Positions 1 through 8,513 of a stretch of 64,000 nucleotides of DNA are shown in pieces. The stretch is from Roseomonas mucosa ATCC BAA-692. Its GTDB lineage: Bacteria; Pseudomonadota; Alphaproteobacteria; Acetobacterales; Acetobacteraceae. Position numbers and translations under genes: made by a program. The notes under the pieces are model-generated. The model had not been told where the DNA came from. It did not search any database and saw only the letters and a list, made by a program, of their open reading frames with translations. The stretch's first letter is position 1. Each line of letters begins with the position of its first letter. The stretch is from contig NZ_JHWD01000001.1 of NCBI RefSeq assembly GCF_000622225.1, positions 186,001 through 250,000 of the forward strand, in the 5' to 3' direction.

Positions 1-732
1 GCCTTCGGGGGCGCCTGGGGCGCGGTGCCGGGCTGGCTGCAGGCCTATCGCGGCAGCCACATCGTTATCACCACCATCATGTTCAACTTCCTGGCCGCCT
101 CGCTGATGGTCTACCTGATCGTGGACGTGCTGATCGCGCCTGGTTCCATGGCGCCGGAAACGCGCGAGTTCACCCAGGCGGCCTGGCTTCCCAAGCTGGG
201 CTTCCTCGGCTTCTCGCCCGACGTGCCGGTGAACCTCGCCCTGCCGCTGGCGGCGCTCTGCGCGCTGGCGGTCTGGCTGCTGGTCTGGCGCACCCCCTGG
301 GGCTACGGCGTGCGGGTCTCGGGCGTCAGCCCCGCCGTGGCCGCCTATGCGGGCATCGATGCCCGGCGGCAGATCGTGCTGGTCATGGCGCTGTCCGGCG
401 CGCTGGCCTCGGGCGTCGCGGTGAACGAGCTGCTGGGGGCGCAGCACAAGCTGCTGATCGGCTTCACCGGCGGCTACGGCTTCACCGGCATCGCGGTGGC
501 GCTGATGGGGCGCAACCATCCCTTCGGCGTGGTGCTGGCGGCGCTGCTCTTCGGCGCGCTGACCCAGGGCGGGGCGGAGCTGGCCTTCGAGATGCCGGAG
601 GTGCCGGCGCAGATGGTGATCATGATCCAGGGCCTCGTGATCCTCTTCACCGGGGCGCTGGGCAACCTGTTCCGCCCGGCCCTGGCGCGTCTGCTGGCGC
701 CGCGCGCGGCCCTTCCGGCGGAGCGCGCCTGA
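1..732 (+). CDS. ABC transporter permease, nucleoside (BmpA-linked) type, 5' partial
   Basis: Inner-membrane permease of an ABC importer, cut by the left window edge; the frame is open from base 1 and gives at least 243 residues. It is hydrophobic throughout, with several transmembrane-length stretches, and resembles the BPD_transp_2 permeases of BmpA/YufP nucleoside importers. The second permease follows after 13 nt and cytidine deaminase after that, so nucleoside uptake feeding pyrimidine salvage is the best inference. The ATPase and the BmpA-like binding lipoprotein would be expected upstream, outside the window. Substrate is not proven by the sequence. Confidence 0.85.
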   Translation, partial: AFGGAWGAVPGWLQAYRGSHIVITTIMFNFLAASLMVYLIVDVLIAPGSMAPETREFTQAAWLPKLGFLGFSPDVPVNLALPLAALCALAVWLLVWRTPWGYGVRVSGVSPAVAAYAGIDARRQIVLVMALSGALASGVAVNELLGAQHKLLIGFTGGYGFTGIAVALMGRNHPFGVVLAALLFGALTQGGAELAFEMPEVPAQMVIMIQGLVILFTGALGNLFRPALARLLAPRAALPAERA

Positions 733-745
733 TGGGGGAGCTCTG

Positions 746-1711
746 ATGGAGGAACTGGTCCTCTCCATGCTGGCGGCGACGCTGCGCACCGCGGCGCCGC
801 TGATCCTGGCCGCGCTGGCGGGGCTGTTCACCGAACGCTCGGGCATCGTGGATGTCGGGCTGGAGGGCAAGATGCTGGTCGGCGCCTTCGCCGCCGCCGC
901 CACGGCGGCGGTGACGGGGGACGTGCTGCTGGGCCTGCTGGTGGCCATGGCGGCCTCGCTGGCGCTGGGGCTGGTGCATGGCTGGGCCTGCATCACCCTG
1001 CGCGGCAACCAGGTGGTCTCCGGCATGGCGATCAACATCCTGGCCTCGGGGCTGACGGCGGTGCTGGCGCTGGCATGGTTCCGGCAGGGCGGGCAGACGC
1101 CGCCGCTGCCGGCCTCGGGACGCTTCCTGGGCATCGCCCTGCCGGGGGCGGCGGCGCTGGCGGATGTGCCGGTGCTGGGGCGATTCTATGCCGTGGTGGT
1201 CAGCGGGCAGACCCTGCCGACCTATCTCGCCCTGCTGCTGGTGCCGCTTTCCGCCTGGGTGCTGGGGCGAACGCGCTTCGGGCTGCGGCTGCGCGCGGCG
1301 GGGGAGAACCCGGCGGCGGTGGACACGGCGGGGATCTCGGTGTCCGGGCTGCGCTATGCCGGGGTGGTCATCGCGGCGCTGCTCTGCGGCATCGCCGGGG
1401 CGACGATCGCCACCGCGCAGGGGGCGGGCTTCGTGCGCGACATGGTGGCGGGGCGGGGCTTCATCGCGCTCGCGGCGCTGATCCTGGGCAAGTGGCGGCC
1501 GTGGCCGATCCTGCTCACCTGCCTGGGCTTCGGTCTGCTGGATGCGGTGGCGATCCGCCTCCAGGGCGTGCCGGTGCCGCTGATCGGCAGTTTCCCGGTG
1601 CAGGCGGTGCAGGCGCTTCCCTATCTGCTGACGGTGATCCTGCTGGCCGGCTTCGTCGGGCGTTCCGTGCCCCCGAAGGCGAGCGGGACGCCCTATGTGA
1701 AGGAACGCTGA
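746..1711 (+). CDS. ABC transporter permease, nucleoside type (second subunit)
   Basis: A 321-residue multi-spanning membrane protein, partner of the preceding permease and similar to YufQ/NupQ-type subunits. The N-terminal stretch reading ERSGIVDVGLEGKML is typical of this permease family, where an NxGxEG/DVGLEG segment precedes the first core helices. A GGGGAG ribosome-binding sequence lies just before the ATG. The stop codon is 2 nt from the cdd start, so the three genes probably form one transcript for nucleoside import and deamination. The pairing of two permeases with Cdd is seen here; the substrate is inferred. Confidence 0.88.
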   Translation: MEELVLSMLAATLRTAAPLILAALAGLFTERSGIVDVGLEGKMLVGAFAAAATAAVTGDVLLGLLVAMAASLALGLVHGWACITLRGNQVVSGMAINILASGLTAVLALAWFRQGGQTPPLPASGRFLGIALPGAAALADVPVLGRFYAVVVSGQTLPTYLALLLVPLSAWVLGRTRFGLRLRAAGENPAAVDTAGISVSGLRYAGVVIAALLCGIAGATIATAQGAGFVRDMVAGRGFIALAALILGKWRPWPILLTCLGFGLLDAVAIRLQGVPVPLIGSFPVQAVQALPYLLTVILLAGFVGRSVPPKASGTPYVKER

Positions 1712-1713
1712 GC

Positions 1714-2121
1714 ATGTCCGGTCCCGATGATCTGGTATCGGCGGCGCTGGCGGCGCGGGGGCGGGCCTATGCGCCCTATTCCCGCTTCCAGGTCGGCGCC
1801 GCGCTGCGGACGGAGGACGGCGCCGTCTTCGCCGGCTGCAATGTCGAGAACGCCGCCTTCCCCGAGGGCACCTGCGCCGAGGCCGGGGCGATCGCCGCCA
1901 TGGTGATGGGCGATGGCAGCCGGCGCATCGCCGAGGTGGTGGTGGCCGCCGAGGCGAAGGAGCCCTGCACCCCCTGCGGCGGCTGCCGGCAGAAGCTGCG
2001 GGAATTCGGCACGGCGGAGACCACCGTGCGGATGGTGGATGCGGCGGGGAAGACCGTGCTGCTGCGGCGCCTGGGCGAGTTGCTGCCGGACAGTTTCGGG
2101 CCCGGGAGCTTCATGGGGTGA
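1714..2121 (+). CDS. cdd: cytidine deaminase
   Basis: Converts cytidine and deoxycytidine to uridine and deoxyuridine in the cytoplasm for pyrimidine salvage. The 135-residue protein has the homotetrameric-type length and the zinc signature: C54-A-E56 (Glu56 the catalytic proton shuttle) and P-C88-x-x-C91. The substrate-binding segment GCNVENAAFPEGTCAE is intact. ATG at 1714 sits 2 nt after the permease stop, which supports translational coupling. The last 11 nt overlap the 3' end of the convergent nucleotidyltransferase gene. Confidence 0.95.
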   Translation: MSGPDDLVSAALAARGRAYAPYSRFQVGAALRTEDGAVFAGCNVENAAFPEGTCAEAGAIAAMVMGDGSRRIAEVVVAAEAKEPCTPCGGCRQKLREFGTAETTVRMVDAAGKTVLLRRLGELLPDSFGPGSFMG

Positions 2122-2758
2122 GCGGGCCTCCCTTTGGGCCCGGCTCGGCGATGCTCAGCCAGGGCCAGCGGGCGCGGTAGGATTCCGCCTTGCGCCGGAA
2201 CAGGTCGTGCCGGTTCCCGCTCAGCGGGTTCATGCGCAGGATGCCGGCCTCCAGGTCGCCGAAGCCGTCGGGGGCGTGGACCGCGCCCGTGGCGGCCTCG
2301 ATGCCGATGCAGGTGCAGGCGACGAGGTAGCGGCCGATCCCGTCGCGGGCCGAGGTCAGGCGGGGATAGGGCGAGCCGAAGCGCTGCTCGTACCAGAGAT
2401 GCACGCGGGCCTGGTTCTTCACCTCGATCACCGCGCCCATCCCGTCGTGCAGGTCGCGCGTGGCCTCCGCGACGCGCCGGATCACGGCGTCCTCGGCCTC
2501 CCAGGACAGGTCCCGGTCGTCGAAGTAGAAGACGTCGTAGTCCTTGACGCCCTGGCCGGCGGGCTGGCCGGAGCGATGGTTCCAGACGGCCTGGAACAGG
2601 CAGCCCGCCGTCAGGAAACCCTGCGGCAGGCCCAGCGCCGGCAGGCGCTCCAGCAGCGCGGCGTTGACCGGGTTGGTCGAGATTCGGGCCAGGAAGGATC
2701 CGGCGGAAGCGTCCGCAGAGGGAGCGGAGGAAAAACCGGGGCGATACCGGTCCAGCAT
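2111..2758 (-). CDS. nucleotidyltransferase family protein (COG3575 type)
   Basis: A 215-residue soluble protein resembling the COG3575 nucleotidyltransferase-fold family. The diagnostic segments are GFLTAGCLFQAVWN (residues about 48-61), VKDYDVFYFDD with its acidic pair, and the later WYEQRFG. In this family the D-x-D-like acidic pair stands where the metal-binding residues of nucleotidyltransferases lie, but the substrate is unknown. ATG at 2758 has AGGGAGAG upstream. It is convergent with cdd and overlaps its end by 11 nt. Function beyond the fold cannot be stated. Confidence 0.8.
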   Translation of the reverse strand: MLDRYRPGFSSAPSADASAGSFLARISTNPVNAALLERLPALGLPQGFLTAGCLFQAVWNHRSGQPAGQGVKDYDVFYFDDRDLSWEAEDAVIRRVAEATRDLHDGMGAVIEVKNQARVHLWYEQRFGSPYPRLTSARDGIGRYLVACTCIGIEAATGAVHAPDGFGDLEAGILRMNPLSGNRHDLFRRKAESYRARWPWLSIAEPGPKGGPLTP

Positions 2759-2906
2759 GAGGCGAGTCTCTCCCTGGGGACAGGACTGGCGGCCGATCTG
2801 GCGGAAGAGGGCCGCGACGGACGGAAATGGCGTCCCTGCACTATGGTATATCCGGGCGATGGCCTGGGATCATGCCGCGCCGTGTATCTCCGCCCGAGGA
2901 TTCGCC

Positions 2907-4385
2907 ATGCGCATCTTCTCCGCTTGTCTGGCCCTGGAAACCAATACCTTCTCGCCGATGCCGACGAGCTACCGGAACTTCCTGGACCAGCAGGCCTGGC
3001 GGCCTGGCGAGCATCCGGCTGAGCCGACCATGCAGACGGCCGCCTTCTGGGTGACCCGTCGCCGTGCGGCGGCCGACGGGTACGAATTCATCCCTGGTTC
3101 CTGCTTCTGGGCCATGCCAGGCGGGATGGCCGGCCGCAGCGCCTATGAGCGGATGCGTGAGGAGATCCTGGCGCAGCTTCGTGCAGCGCTGCCCGTCGAT
3201 GCCGTGGTGCTCGGCCTGCACGGCGCGATGGTGGCGCAGAACTATGACGACTGCGAAGCCGACCTGCTGGAGCATGTCCGCCGCATGGTCGGTCCGGAGG
3301 CGGTGATCGGCGTCGAGCTCGACCCGCATTGCCACCTCACCGTCCGGCGCTGCGAGATCGCGGACATCATCGTCCTGTACAAGGAGTACCCGCACACCGA
3401 TTTCGTCGAGCGTGGCGAGGAACTGCTCGACCTGGTCCTGGCGACCCTGCGCGGGCAGATCCGCCCGGTGATGTCGCTCTGGGACTGCCGGCTGATCGCC
3501 TCCTTTCCCACCACCGAACAGCCGATGCGCGGGCTGGTCGACCGCGCGATGGCGCTGGAAGGCCGGGCGGGCGTGCTTTCCATTTCGCTGGGCCATGGCT
3601 TCCCTTCGGGCGACGTGCCGGAGAGCGGCGCGCGGGTGCTGGTCGTCACGGATGATGCCAAGCCTGTGGGCGACCGCCTGGCCCGCGAGTTCGGCGAGGC
3701 CATGGCCGCGATTCATGCCCACCCCGCGAAGCGCTTCCTGGAGCCGGCGGAAGCGGTCGCCGAGGGGCTGCGGCTTGCCGCGACGGCGGAAGCGCCCGTG
3801 ACCATTGCCGATACCTCGGACAATGCCGGCGGCGGTGCTCCGTCGGACAACACCACATTCCTGCGCCTGCTGACCGAGGGTGGCATCGCTGGTGCCTCGG
3901 TCGGACCGATCTGGGATCCGCTTGCGGTCCGCCTGGCCTTCGACGCCGGGCCCGGCGCGAGGATGCGCCTGCGGATCGGAGGCAAGGCCTGCTGGGCCTC
4001 GGGGCAGCCGCTGGATGCGGAGGTGGAGGTCCTGTCCTGCGTTCCCGAGGCATATCAGAGCTTTGCCGGCGGGCCGGTCGATCTCGGGGATGCCGTCGGG
4101 ATACGCACCGCGACAGGGGTTGGTGCCGTGCTGACGTCCCGGCGCCGCCAGGCGATGGGCCATGACCTTTTCTCGAACATGGGAATCGACCCGCTCGGCG
4201 AGCGGCTGCTGGTGGTGAAGTCCAACCAGCATTTCCATGCGTCCTTCGCGCCGATCTCAGCCACGGTGCTCTACGCGACCGGCGACGGGCTCCTGGCCAC
4301 GGATTACCGCCGCTATCCCTGGTCGAGGGTGGCCCGCCCGATCCGGCCGTTGGATACGGAGGTGGAGGGGCGGCTGCTCCTGTGA
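2907..4385 (+). CDS. M81 family metallopeptidase (MlrC-like)
   Basis: A 492-residue protein of the MlrC/M81 family, whose founder microcystinase C completes breakdown of the cyanotoxin microcystin; most relatives have unknown peptide or amide substrates. The N-terminal half carries the DUF1485-type metal-binding segments, including GLHGAMV and ELDPHCHLT, and a later SLGHGFPSGDVPE segment. The C-terminal half has TSDNAGGGAPSDNT and the terminal VKSNQHFHASFAP, both family hallmarks. ATG at 2907 was chosen because GAGGA precedes it by six bases and the product then starts MRIFSACLALETNTFSP, the usual family beginning. It stands alone, so no pathway is implied. Confidence 0.88.
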   Translation: MRIFSACLALETNTFSPMPTSYRNFLDQQAWRPGEHPAEPTMQTAAFWVTRRRAAADGYEFIPGSCFWAMPGGMAGRSAYERMREEILAQLRAALPVDAVVLGLHGAMVAQNYDDCEADLLEHVRRMVGPEAVIGVELDPHCHLTVRRCEIADIIVLYKEYPHTDFVERGEELLDLVLATLRGQIRPVMSLWDCRLIASFPTTEQPMRGLVDRAMALEGRAGVLSISLGHGFPSGDVPESGARVLVVTDDAKPVGDRLAREFGEAMAAIHAHPAKRFLEPAEAVAEGLRLAATAEAPVTIADTSDNAGGGAPSDNTTFLRLLTEGGIAGASVGPIWDPLAVRLAFDAGPGARMRLRIGGKACWASGQPLDAEVEVLSCVPEAYQSFAGGPVDLGDAVGIRTATGVGAVLTSRRRQAMGHDLFSNMGIDPLGERLLVVKSNQHFHASFAPISATVLYATGDGLLATDYRRYPWSRVARPIRPLDTEVEGRLLL

Positions 4386-4437
4386 ACCTCGCACCTCCTC
4401 CCGGCCCGCATCGCCGTGGCGCGGGCGGTGCCCGGCG

Positions 4438-5667
4438 TCAGTTCGTCGTCTGGATCATCTCGCGCACCACCGGATAGATCTCGTTCGCCCAGCGGCGGCC
4501 GTTGAAGACGCCGTAATGGCCGACGCCGGTCTGCAGGTGGTGGCGCTTCATCGTCACGGGGATGCCGCTGCACAGGTCCAGCGCCGCCATGGTCTGGCCG
4601 ATGCCGCAGATGTCGTCGTTCTCGCCTTCCACGGTCAACAGGGCGGTGCGGCGGATCGCCTCCGGCCGCACCTTCCTGCCGCGCCACTGCATGGTGCCGC
4701 GCGGCAGCTCGTTCTCCTGGAAGGCGGAACGGACGGTCTGCAGGTAGAATTCGGCGGTGAGGTCCATCACCGCGAAATACTCCTCGTAGAAGCGCCTGTG
4801 CGCCTCGATCGCGGCCAGCGCCCCGGCGGCGATGTTCTCGTACTGCGTGGCGAAGGCGCGGGCGTGCCGGTGCAGGTTCATCGACATGAAGGCGCTGAGC
4901 TGGGTCGTGCCGGGATAGACGCGCCGCCCATGCCCGGCGAAGCGCCAGGGCACGGTGTCGATCAGGCTGCGCTCGAACCACTCGATCGGCCTGGACTGGG
5001 CGAGGCGGTTGACCCCGGTGGGATTCCGCCGCGTGTCGATCGGTCCGGCCATCAGCGTCATGGAGCGCGGCTGGTGCCGGTTGCGGGCCTGCGCCATGAC
5101 CGCGACGGCGGCCAGCACCGGCACCGCCGGCTGGCAGACGGCCAGGACATGGGTGGGCGCACGCTCCTCGCCGCCCATCTCCTCCAGGAAGCGGATGATA
5201 TGTTCGATGCAGTCGTCGAGGTCGAAGCGCCCGGCTTCCAGCGGCACGTCGCGGGCATTGGCCCAGTCGGTGATGTAGACGTCGTGGTCCTGCAGCAACA
5301 CCTGCACCGTGCCGCGCAGCAGGGTGGCGAAATGCCCAGACATCGGCGCCACCACCAGCACGCGGGGCTGCGGCAGGTCGCTGTCCTTGCGGAGATGCAG
5401 CAGCCGGCCGAAGGGGGTGGCGAAGACCTCCTCCTCTTCGATCGCCACCAGGGCATTGCCGGCCCGGACGGGAGCGAGGTGGAAGGCCGGGCGCTTGTGG
5501 GTGACGCGGAGCTCGGACAGGACCTCCAGCGCCGCCGAGGCGCGGCGAAGCAGGGGTGCCCCCGGCTGCAGCGGATGCAGCGGGCGCAGCAGCGGCGCCA
5601 GCCCATGGGCGAGGCCCTGCCAAGGGGCAAGGAGATCGGTCCCGAACTGGTAGAGCGCGTAGTTCAT
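4438..5667 (-). CDS. phaZ: intracellular polyhydroxyalkanoate depolymerase
   Basis: Degrades stored PHA granules inside the cell. The 409-residue alpha/beta-hydrolase matches the intracellular PhaZ family with its PHB_depo_C domain in the C-terminal half. The nucleophile region reads LAVCQPAVPVLAAV, so the nucleophile is Cys178, as in the Ralstonia-type enzymes that use Cys instead of the Ser of a lipase box. The likely acid/His pair lies in ENDDICG and GVGHYGVFNGR near the C-terminus. The start at 5667 (MNYALYQ) is chosen over an upstream in-frame ATG at 5763 because family members begin this way. A CTGC-N3-GCAG palindrome lies about 70 nt upstream. Confidence 0.92.
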   Translation of the reverse strand: MNYALYQFGTDLLAPWQGLAHGLAPLLRPLHPLQPGAPLLRRASAALEVLSELRVTHKRPAFHLAPVRAGNALVAIEEEEVFATPFGRLLHLRKDSDLPQPRVLVVAPMSGHFATLLRGTVQVLLQDHDVYITDWANARDVPLEAGRFDLDDCIEHIIRFLEEMGGEERAPTHVLAVCQPAVPVLAAVAVMAQARNRHQPRSMTLMAGPIDTRRNPTGVNRLAQSRPIEWFERSLIDTVPWRFAGHGRRVYPGTTQLSAFMSMNLHRHARAFATQYENIAAGALAAIEAHRRFYEEYFAVMDLTAEFYLQTVRSAFQENELPRGTMQWRGRKVRPEAIRRTALLTVEGENDDICGIGQTMAALDLCSGIPVTMKRHHLQTGVGHYGVFNGRRWANEIYPVVREMIQTTN

Positions 5668-5734
5668 GGGTCCGATCGGTCTCCGCGCTGGACCATGGGC
5701 CGGGCCGGGGCAGGCTGCACCCGCCGGAAGGGTT

Positions 5735-5749
5735 TGCTGCGACGCAGCA
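5735..5749. promoter_or_regulatory. candidate PhaR operator upstream of phaZ
   Basis: TGCTGCGACGCAGCA is a perfect palindrome with 7-base arms around a central A. It contains CTGC-N3-GCAG, the TGC-rich site reported for the PHA regulator PhaR of Paracoccus and Rhodobacter. It lies 68-82 nt before the phaZ start. A TATATG that could be a -10 box on the minus strand directly adjoins it (5748-5753), so a bound repressor would cover the transcription start. phaR itself is not in the window. Confidence 0.5.
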
Positions 5750-5918
5750 TATAGCAGCCGCACCGGAACGCCCAGGCGAAACGCATCCCGGCGGAACGGA
5801 ACGCGGGGCGGGGCCGGTTGCGGCCGGTGCTGTCGGCCCTGGGAAGTGCGCGATTCCCTGGCGGTGCCGAAGTGCCTAAGCTGTGTGGTGTCGGATTCAG
5901 GACCGGAGGCCGGGTGCC

Positions 5919-6581
5919 ATGGCGGATGCCAGATTGCTGATCAGCAGTCGCAACTATTCCTCCTGGTCGCTGCGCGGCTGGCTACTCTGCCGCCTGGCGG
6001 GGCTGGAGGTCGAGGTTTCCGTTGCGGCGGCGGACGATCCTGTGGCCCGGGCGGAACTGCTGATGCGCTCCTCCTCCATCCTGCTGCCCTGCCTGATCCA
6101 TGGCGAGGTCACGGTCTGGGACACGCTGGCCATCGCCGAATACCTGAACGAGACCTTCCCCAAGGCTGGTCTGCTGCCGGAGAACCGGGCGGCGCGGGCA
6201 CGCAGCCGCTCGATCTCGGGGGAGATGCATTCCGGCTTCTCGGCGCTGCGCTCCTCGCTGCCGATGAACCTGCGGGCGCATGTGCCGGACTTCACGCTGT
6301 GGTCGGGGCCGAAGGCCGATATCGATCGGATCCTGACGATCTGGAACGAGTGCCTGGAAAAATGGGGCGGGCCCTGGCTCTTCGGCGCTCGGCCCGGAAT
6401 CGCCGATGCCATGTACGCGCCGGTGGTGACACGCTTCCTGACCTATGGCGTCCGCCTGGACGGCGCCGCGGCCCGCTATGCCGACACCATCATGTCCTGG
6501 CCGGACATGGCCGAGTGGGTCGCCGCAGCGAAGGCCGAGCCCGAGCATGTCACGGAGCTGGACCTGGAAGCCGAGTTCTGA
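5919..6581 (+). CDS. glutathione S-transferase family protein
   Basis: A 220-residue cytosolic GST-like protein. The thioredoxin-fold N-terminal domain (about residues 1-80) holds SSRNYSSWSLRGWLL, where a Ser is the probable glutathione-activating residue, and the TVWDTLAIAEYL segment resembling the ES/DS glutathione gamma-Glu binding loop. The helical C-terminal domain includes GARPGIADAMYAPVVTRF, the usual N-capping/hydrophobic staple region. The start at 5919 is favoured by GGAGG ten bases upstream. It is monocistronic and convergent with the next gene, so the substrate cannot be inferred. Confidence 0.87.
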   Translation: MADARLLISSRNYSSWSLRGWLLCRLAGLEVEVSVAAADDPVARAELLMRSSSILLPCLIHGEVTVWDTLAIAEYLNETFPKAGLLPENRAARARSRSISGEMHSGFSALRSSLPMNLRAHVPDFTLWSGPKADIDRILTIWNECLEKWGGPWLFGARPGIADAMYAPVVTRFLTYGVRLDGAAARYADTIMSWPDMAEWVAAAKAEPEHVTELDLEAEF

Positions 6582-6620
6582 ACCAACCGGGGCCAAGGCG
6601 GGGCGTATGTCCCGTCTGGC

Positions 6621-6664
6621 ACCGCCCTGTCCCCGGCGGCCCGCCACGAAGCGCGATGCGGCCC
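6621..6664. repeat. short dispersed intergenic repeat, copy A
   Basis: About 44 bp in the space between two convergent genes, closely matched by 18331-18374. The shared core is GCCCTGTCCCCGG followed by GCCGCCACGARGCGCG after a variable one- or two-base change. Both copies are self-complementary (GGCGGCC against its complement) and lie where transcripts converge, as REP-type sequences or terminators often do. They may be decayed ends of the larger 350-bp repeat. Confidence 0.5.
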
Positions 6665-6683
6665 GGGAAGGCCGGCACCCGTA

Positions 6684-7274
6684 TCAGGTCCCGGCGGCAC
6701 CCATCCTGGCGAGCAGGGCGCGGACCCGGTCGGGCGGCAGCGAGACCACGATCGGCCGCGGGCCGTTGAGCCGGAAGCGCAGCGGCTGGTTCACCGCCGC
6801 GGCCGCCCGCAGGTCCACCTCCGGGATGAAGCTGGCCACGGTTTCCGTGTAGAGGCAGCTCCGCCCCGAGGGGCCCTGGCCGCAGCGCAGCGTGTGGTCG
6901 ATCTCCCGGATCGGGGCGGGGGGATGGTTGGCGATGCTGATGCTGTCGAAGCGCTGTCGCCCCGGGCCGGCATAGGTCACCTCCACCGTGGCGCGGAAGA
7001 CCCTTTCCCGTGCGTCCTGCCTCGCCCGCCCGGCGCCCAGCGCGGTCAGGACGCGGGGCAGGGGTGGGCCGTCCGGGTATTCCTCGATCCTGGGAGTGAC
7101 GCTGTAGACCAGGAAGGGCTGGCCCGGCTCGTCCGTGACCTGCACCGAAACCGGCTCCTGCGGCGGCAAGGGCTGGCCCGGCACGATCGGCGGCTGCGGC
7201 GTGGCGCAGGCGGCCAGCAGCAGGGCCAGGCCAAGCGGTGCGGATGCCGGGAAGGCGCGGGTGCGGGGGGCCAT
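6684..7274 (-). CDS. hypothetical lipoprotein
   Basis: I do not recognise this 196-residue protein. It starts with a short basic segment and a hydrophobic stretch ending LLLAAC, a lipobox, so it should be lipidated and anchored in the envelope after cleavage before the Cys. The mature part begins with a proline-rich linker (about residues 25-45) and continues as a probable beta-rich domain with two further cysteines in LRCGQGPSGRSCLY that could form a disulphide. It is convergent with the GST gene and divergent from the deoxyribosyltransferase gene. Confidence 0.7.
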   Translation of the reverse strand: MAPRTRAFPASAPLGLALLLAACATPQPPIVPGQPLPPQEPVSVQVTDEPGQPFLVYSVTPRIEEYPDGPPLPRVLTALGAGRARQDARERVFRATVEVTYAGPGRQRFDSISIANHPPAPIREIDHTLRCGQGPSGRSCLYTETVASFIPEVDLRAAAAVNQPLRFRLNGPRPIVVSLPPDRVRALLARMGAAGT

Positions 7275-7473
7275 CCAGGATCAATGGCACCGGTGCAGGG
7301 CTCGCGGCAAGGCGGCTCGCGGCCACCGGGTCCGGGACGGGGCGGAGTGCCCTTCCGCCGGGGCGGCACCCAGAGGGGGAAGGCGGCGGCCTTCACCGAA
7401 GGAGGACCGATCCCCTGGACGCCGGGCGGCGCCCGCGCGACAGAAGGGCGGGACAGCCGAGGGAGAATGCGGG

Positions 7474-8025
7474 ATGAGGGCCTATCTGGCCGGGCCGGAC
7501 GTGTTCCTGCCGAAGGCGCGTGAGCATGCGCGCCGCAAGACCGAGATCTGCGCCCGCTATGGCATCGCCGGGCGCCCGCCGCTGAACGAGGATGCGGAAG
7601 GGCTGGCGGCCGAGACAACCTGGCTCGGCATCTATCGCAAGGATGTGGCGATGATGGAGGAATGCGACATCGTGATCGCGAACCTCACGCCCTTCCGCGG
7701 TCCTTCCGCCGATTCGGGCACGCTGGTGGAGATCGGCTGGTTCCTGGGGCGCGGCAAACCGATCTTCGGCTATTCGAACAGCGCCAGCCTGTTCGAGACG
7801 CGCAGCCGCACACAGGTCGCGGCGCTGCCGGACCCGCTGGAGGGCATCACCATCGAGGGCTTCGGGGCGCCCGACAACCTGATGATCCCTGGCGCGGTGC
7901 TGGATGGCGGTGGGCTGCCGATGGTGCTGCCGCCGGATGGGCGGGACCGGGCCTTCGATGCGCTGGACGTATTCGAACTCTGCGTGGCGCAGGCGGCGGA
8001 GAAGCTGGGCCTGCGGCGAGGCTAG
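7474..8025 (+). CDS. nucleoside 2-deoxyribosyltransferase
   Basis: A 183-residue protein of the nucleoside 2-deoxyribosyltransferase family (PF05014), which swaps the base on deoxynucleosides or hydrolyses deoxynucleotides in salvage. It begins MRAYLAGPDVF, the family's nucleotide-binding opening. It continues with the acidic segment ECDIVIANLTPFRGPSADSGT and VEIGWFLGRGKPIFGY, whose Asp and Glu correspond to the substrate- and nucleophile-bearing motif of the family. ATG at 7474 follows GGGAG. It fits the salvage theme of the cdd operon but is 5 kb away and separately transcribed. Confidence 0.85.
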   Translation: MRAYLAGPDVFLPKAREHARRKTEICARYGIAGRPPLNEDAEGLAAETTWLGIYRKDVAMMEECDIVIANLTPFRGPSADSGTLVEIGWFLGRGKPIFGYSNSASLFETRSRTQVAALPDPLEGITIEGFGAPDNLMIPGAVLDGGGLPMVLPPDGRDRAFDALDVFELCVAQAAEKLGLRRG

Positions 8026-8116
8026 TCTGGGCGCCTGGGGCGCTGTGGTCCCCCCGAGGCGAGGACGGGGCGTGGGCCAGTTTCCCCCGCTCCATGCCGC
8101 CCCGCGGCGATCCGCC

Positions 8117-8395
8117 CTAATGGTCGCGGCCGCGTCCGGTCTTGGCCTGCAAGGCATCGATCCGCTTCGAGGCGTCCGCCTTGCTGAGCTTCGGGTCGAA
8201 CTCCTCGCCCGCCTCCTCGCTCAGCGTCTTGAGATAGCTCGCCTGGGCGCCGGTCATCGCCTCGTCGCCGGTGGTCCAGTTGTCCGGGTCCTTTACCGTG
8301 TTGGAGCCGGGATCGGGATCCGTCTTGGGATTCTCCGCCGCTTCCTGGGCCGCATTTTGGGCGGCTTCGGCGTGTGGACCGTGCTTCTGAGCCAT
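8117..8395 (-). CDS. DUF3072 domain-containing protein
   Basis: A small (92-residue) very acidic and alanine-rich protein. The C-terminal half contains DPDNWTTGDEAMTGAQ followed by SYLKTLSEEAGEEFDP and KADASKRIDALQAKTGRG, which matches the DUF3072 family of short proteins with no established function. ATG at 8395 is preferred to a TTG eleven codons upstream because GAGGA lies about ten bases before it. It is convergent with the deoxyribosyltransferase gene and divergent from hemD. Confidence 0.85.
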   Translation of the reverse strand: MAQKHGPHAEAAQNAAQEAAENPKTDPDPGSNTVKDPDNWTTGDEAMTGAQASYLKTLSEEAGEEFDPKLSKADASKRIDALQAKTGRGRDH

Positions 8396-8513
8396 GGATC
8401 TGGCATCCTCGTGTTGATTGTTCTCCAAACGTTCGTGTCCGGCCCGGGTTTCGCCGCCTCACCAGGGCACCACCCCGATGCGGAACACCCGACGAGGAAT
8501 GAAGGAAGAGCCC

